Positions 6,980 through 7,918 of a stretch of 7,918 nucleotides of DNA are shown one piece after another. The DNA comes from an uncultured Eubacteriales bacterium (lineage in GTDB: Bacteria > Bacillota > Clostridia > Christensenellales > DTU072). The stretch's first letter is position 1. Every line of letters begins with the position of its first letter. The notes below the pieces were generated by a model. It did not search any database and had not been told where the DNA came from. It saw nothing but the letters and a program-made list of their open reading frames with translations. The DNA lies in NCBI GenBank assembly GCA_902766325.1, contig CACXDF010000196.1, positions 1 to 7,918 on the forward strand, in the 5' to 3' direction. The position numbers and the translations under genes were made by a program.

Positions 6980-6997
6980 ATCGTGCTTTTGTTCCGC

Positions 6998-7918
6998 TTA
7001 TTGTTGTTGCGCGTTCCATGCGACGGGAGCGGCGAAGGTCCCGGTATGGTAGCCGATAACAAGACGGACCATCATGTCGTTCAGTTTTTCCACGACGGCC
7101 TGTTGGATATTGGGATCGTAATGAGCGCCGCCTATGCCGGAATGATCGGTCACGTAAATAAAAGTCCCGCCGGTAAAAAGAGCGCCTTGACGGCCGATAT
7201 ATTCGCATAAAATATCGGCGCCGCTACAAAGAACGGGACAATAACGTATCCCCTTTTCCGCGGCGATCTCCGCGGCCTGTCCGCAACGGATCCTGTTTTC
7301 TTCTTCCGAGTGCGACGGCGCGTCGAAGACGTGAAATATGATTTTTGTGGAGTTCTCTTCTCCCCAGTCTTTACTTGCGGCCATCAGTAACGCTTCGTCC
7401 AGCGCTTCCGGCAAGTCGCCGCCGCCCGAAGCGCATTGCGTCGCAAGCGCTTTCTTTTGCATAATAAGATTATCCGGATCGGTCACGTCTTTGAATTCAA
7501 CGTAATTTAATTTTTCCGTATCGCAATCGTCGCGGTAGAACAGGAATGCGAGATCGATACGCGTTTGATCGTCGTTACTTGCGATCCTACCGATCACGTC
7601 GGTTAGTTCTGCGGCGAGATAATCGAGTTCGTCGCCCATAGAACCCGTTACGTCGATTACGAACATCAGTTTAATGACGTTTGCTTTCGATATCGCCGTA
7701 CTGAGATCGGCCGTCAGATCTCTGTCCTGCGCGGTAAAGGCGACTTCCGTTTCGGCCTCGCCGCTCTTGACTTTGATCGTGCCATCGTTCTCCGGCGGGA
7801 AAAGATAGGCGACGCCGTTTGCATTGGTAACGGCTTTATATTCTTTTTGATCGGCGCCGAAAAAAGCAACTTGCGCGCCGCAGACGAAATTATCTCCGTT
7901 TTTGACGGTCACTTTCAC
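6998..7918 (-). CDS. VWA-domain protein with N-terminal Ig/SpaA-like domain, C-terminal part (5' end outside window)
   Basis: The frame is open to the right edge, and the GTG at 7918-7916 only happens to be a possible start codon, so this is probably the C-terminal 306 residues of a longer protein. Residues 1-75 resemble a SpaA/Cna-B or carboxypeptidase-regulatory-like beta domain (VTVKNG...AVTNANGVAYLFPP). Residues 82-290 form a von Willebrand factor A domain: LMFVIDVTGSM (84-94) carries the metal-site residues D89, T91 and S93, GGGDLPEALDEAL (165-177) gives the second loop, and FHVFDAPSH (195-203) the third. This GGGD-PEA form is found in bacterial VWA proteins that are close to alpha-kinase-linked VWA domains. 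VWA domains bind ligands through a metal ion in adhesion or protein assembly. Three adjacent cysteine-bearing stretches (RYCPVLCSGADILC) lie at 225-238. It faces the operon and shares only a terminator with it, so a functional link is not implied. Location and partner are unknown. Confidence 0.85.
   Translation of the reverse strand: MKVTVKNGDNFVCGAQVAFFGADQKEYKAVTNANGVAYLFPPENDGTIKVKSGEAETEVAFTAQDRDLTADLSTAISKANVIKLMFVIDVTGSMGDELDYLAAELTDVIGRIASNDDQTRIDLAFLFYRDDCDTEKLNYVEFKDVTDPDNLIMQKKALATQCASGGGDLPEALDEALLMAASKDWGEENSTKIIFHVFDAPSHSEEENRIRCGQAAEIAAEKGIRYCPVLCSGADILCEYIGRQGALFTGGTFIYVTDHSGIGGAHYDPNIQQAVVEKLNDMMVRLVIGYHTGTFAAPVAWNAQQQ

Overview
The window reads as chromosomal DNA of an uncultured, probably gut- or host-associated, low-to-mid GC Bacillota of the Clostridia type (Christensenellales-like is a guess). 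The evidence is indirect. There is a SigA-type promoter (TTGAAA-17-TATAAT), GGAGG ribosome binding sites and hairpin-plus-T-run terminators. The surface proteins are built from cysteine-containing 'GHDYG' repeats, a Listeria-Bacteroides (InlB B-type) repeat and BspA-type leucine-rich repeats. No tRNA, rRNA, CRISPR array, insertion sequence or phage gene is visible.

Layout. (1) Positions 2-1201, plus strand: the 3' end of a large repeat-containing surface protein, closed by a strong terminator at 1214-1254. (2) Positions 1202-1358: the only regulatory intergenic region. It holds that terminator, a near-consensus promoter, a perfect 7-2-7 palindrome just downstream of the predicted transcription start, and the ribosome binding site of the next gene. 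(3) Positions 1359-6897, plus strand: a compact four-gene operon. It encodes a cytoplasmic GH127-type (beta-L-arabinofuranosidase-like) glycosidase, a single-pass membrane protein with a BspA-type leucine-rich-repeat ectodomain, an MFS transporter resembling the GPH sugar symporters, and a nucleoside-hydrolase-like protein. The last three genes are joined by two ATGA stop/start overlaps. (4) Positions 6898-6997: a bidirectional terminator between convergent genes. (5) Positions 6998-7918, minus strand: the C-terminal part of a von Willebrand factor A domain protein preceded by an Ig/SpaA-like beta domain. It runs off the right edge.

How the genes may work together (inference): the MFS protein imports a small glycoside. 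The GH127 enzyme has no signal peptide and cleaves a pentofuranosidic bond in the reducing cytosol, which suits its catalytic Cys-Zn centre. The nucleoside-hydrolase-like protein acts on a second ribofuranoside-type bond or on a product. The leucine-rich-repeat protein is the unusual partner: it is translationally coupled to the transporter and could present or sense ligand at the cell surface. A substrate-responsive repressor could bind the palindrome in the leader, but no regulator gene is in the window. The operon is the most interesting part. Each family is known, but this combination is not one I recognise as a described system.
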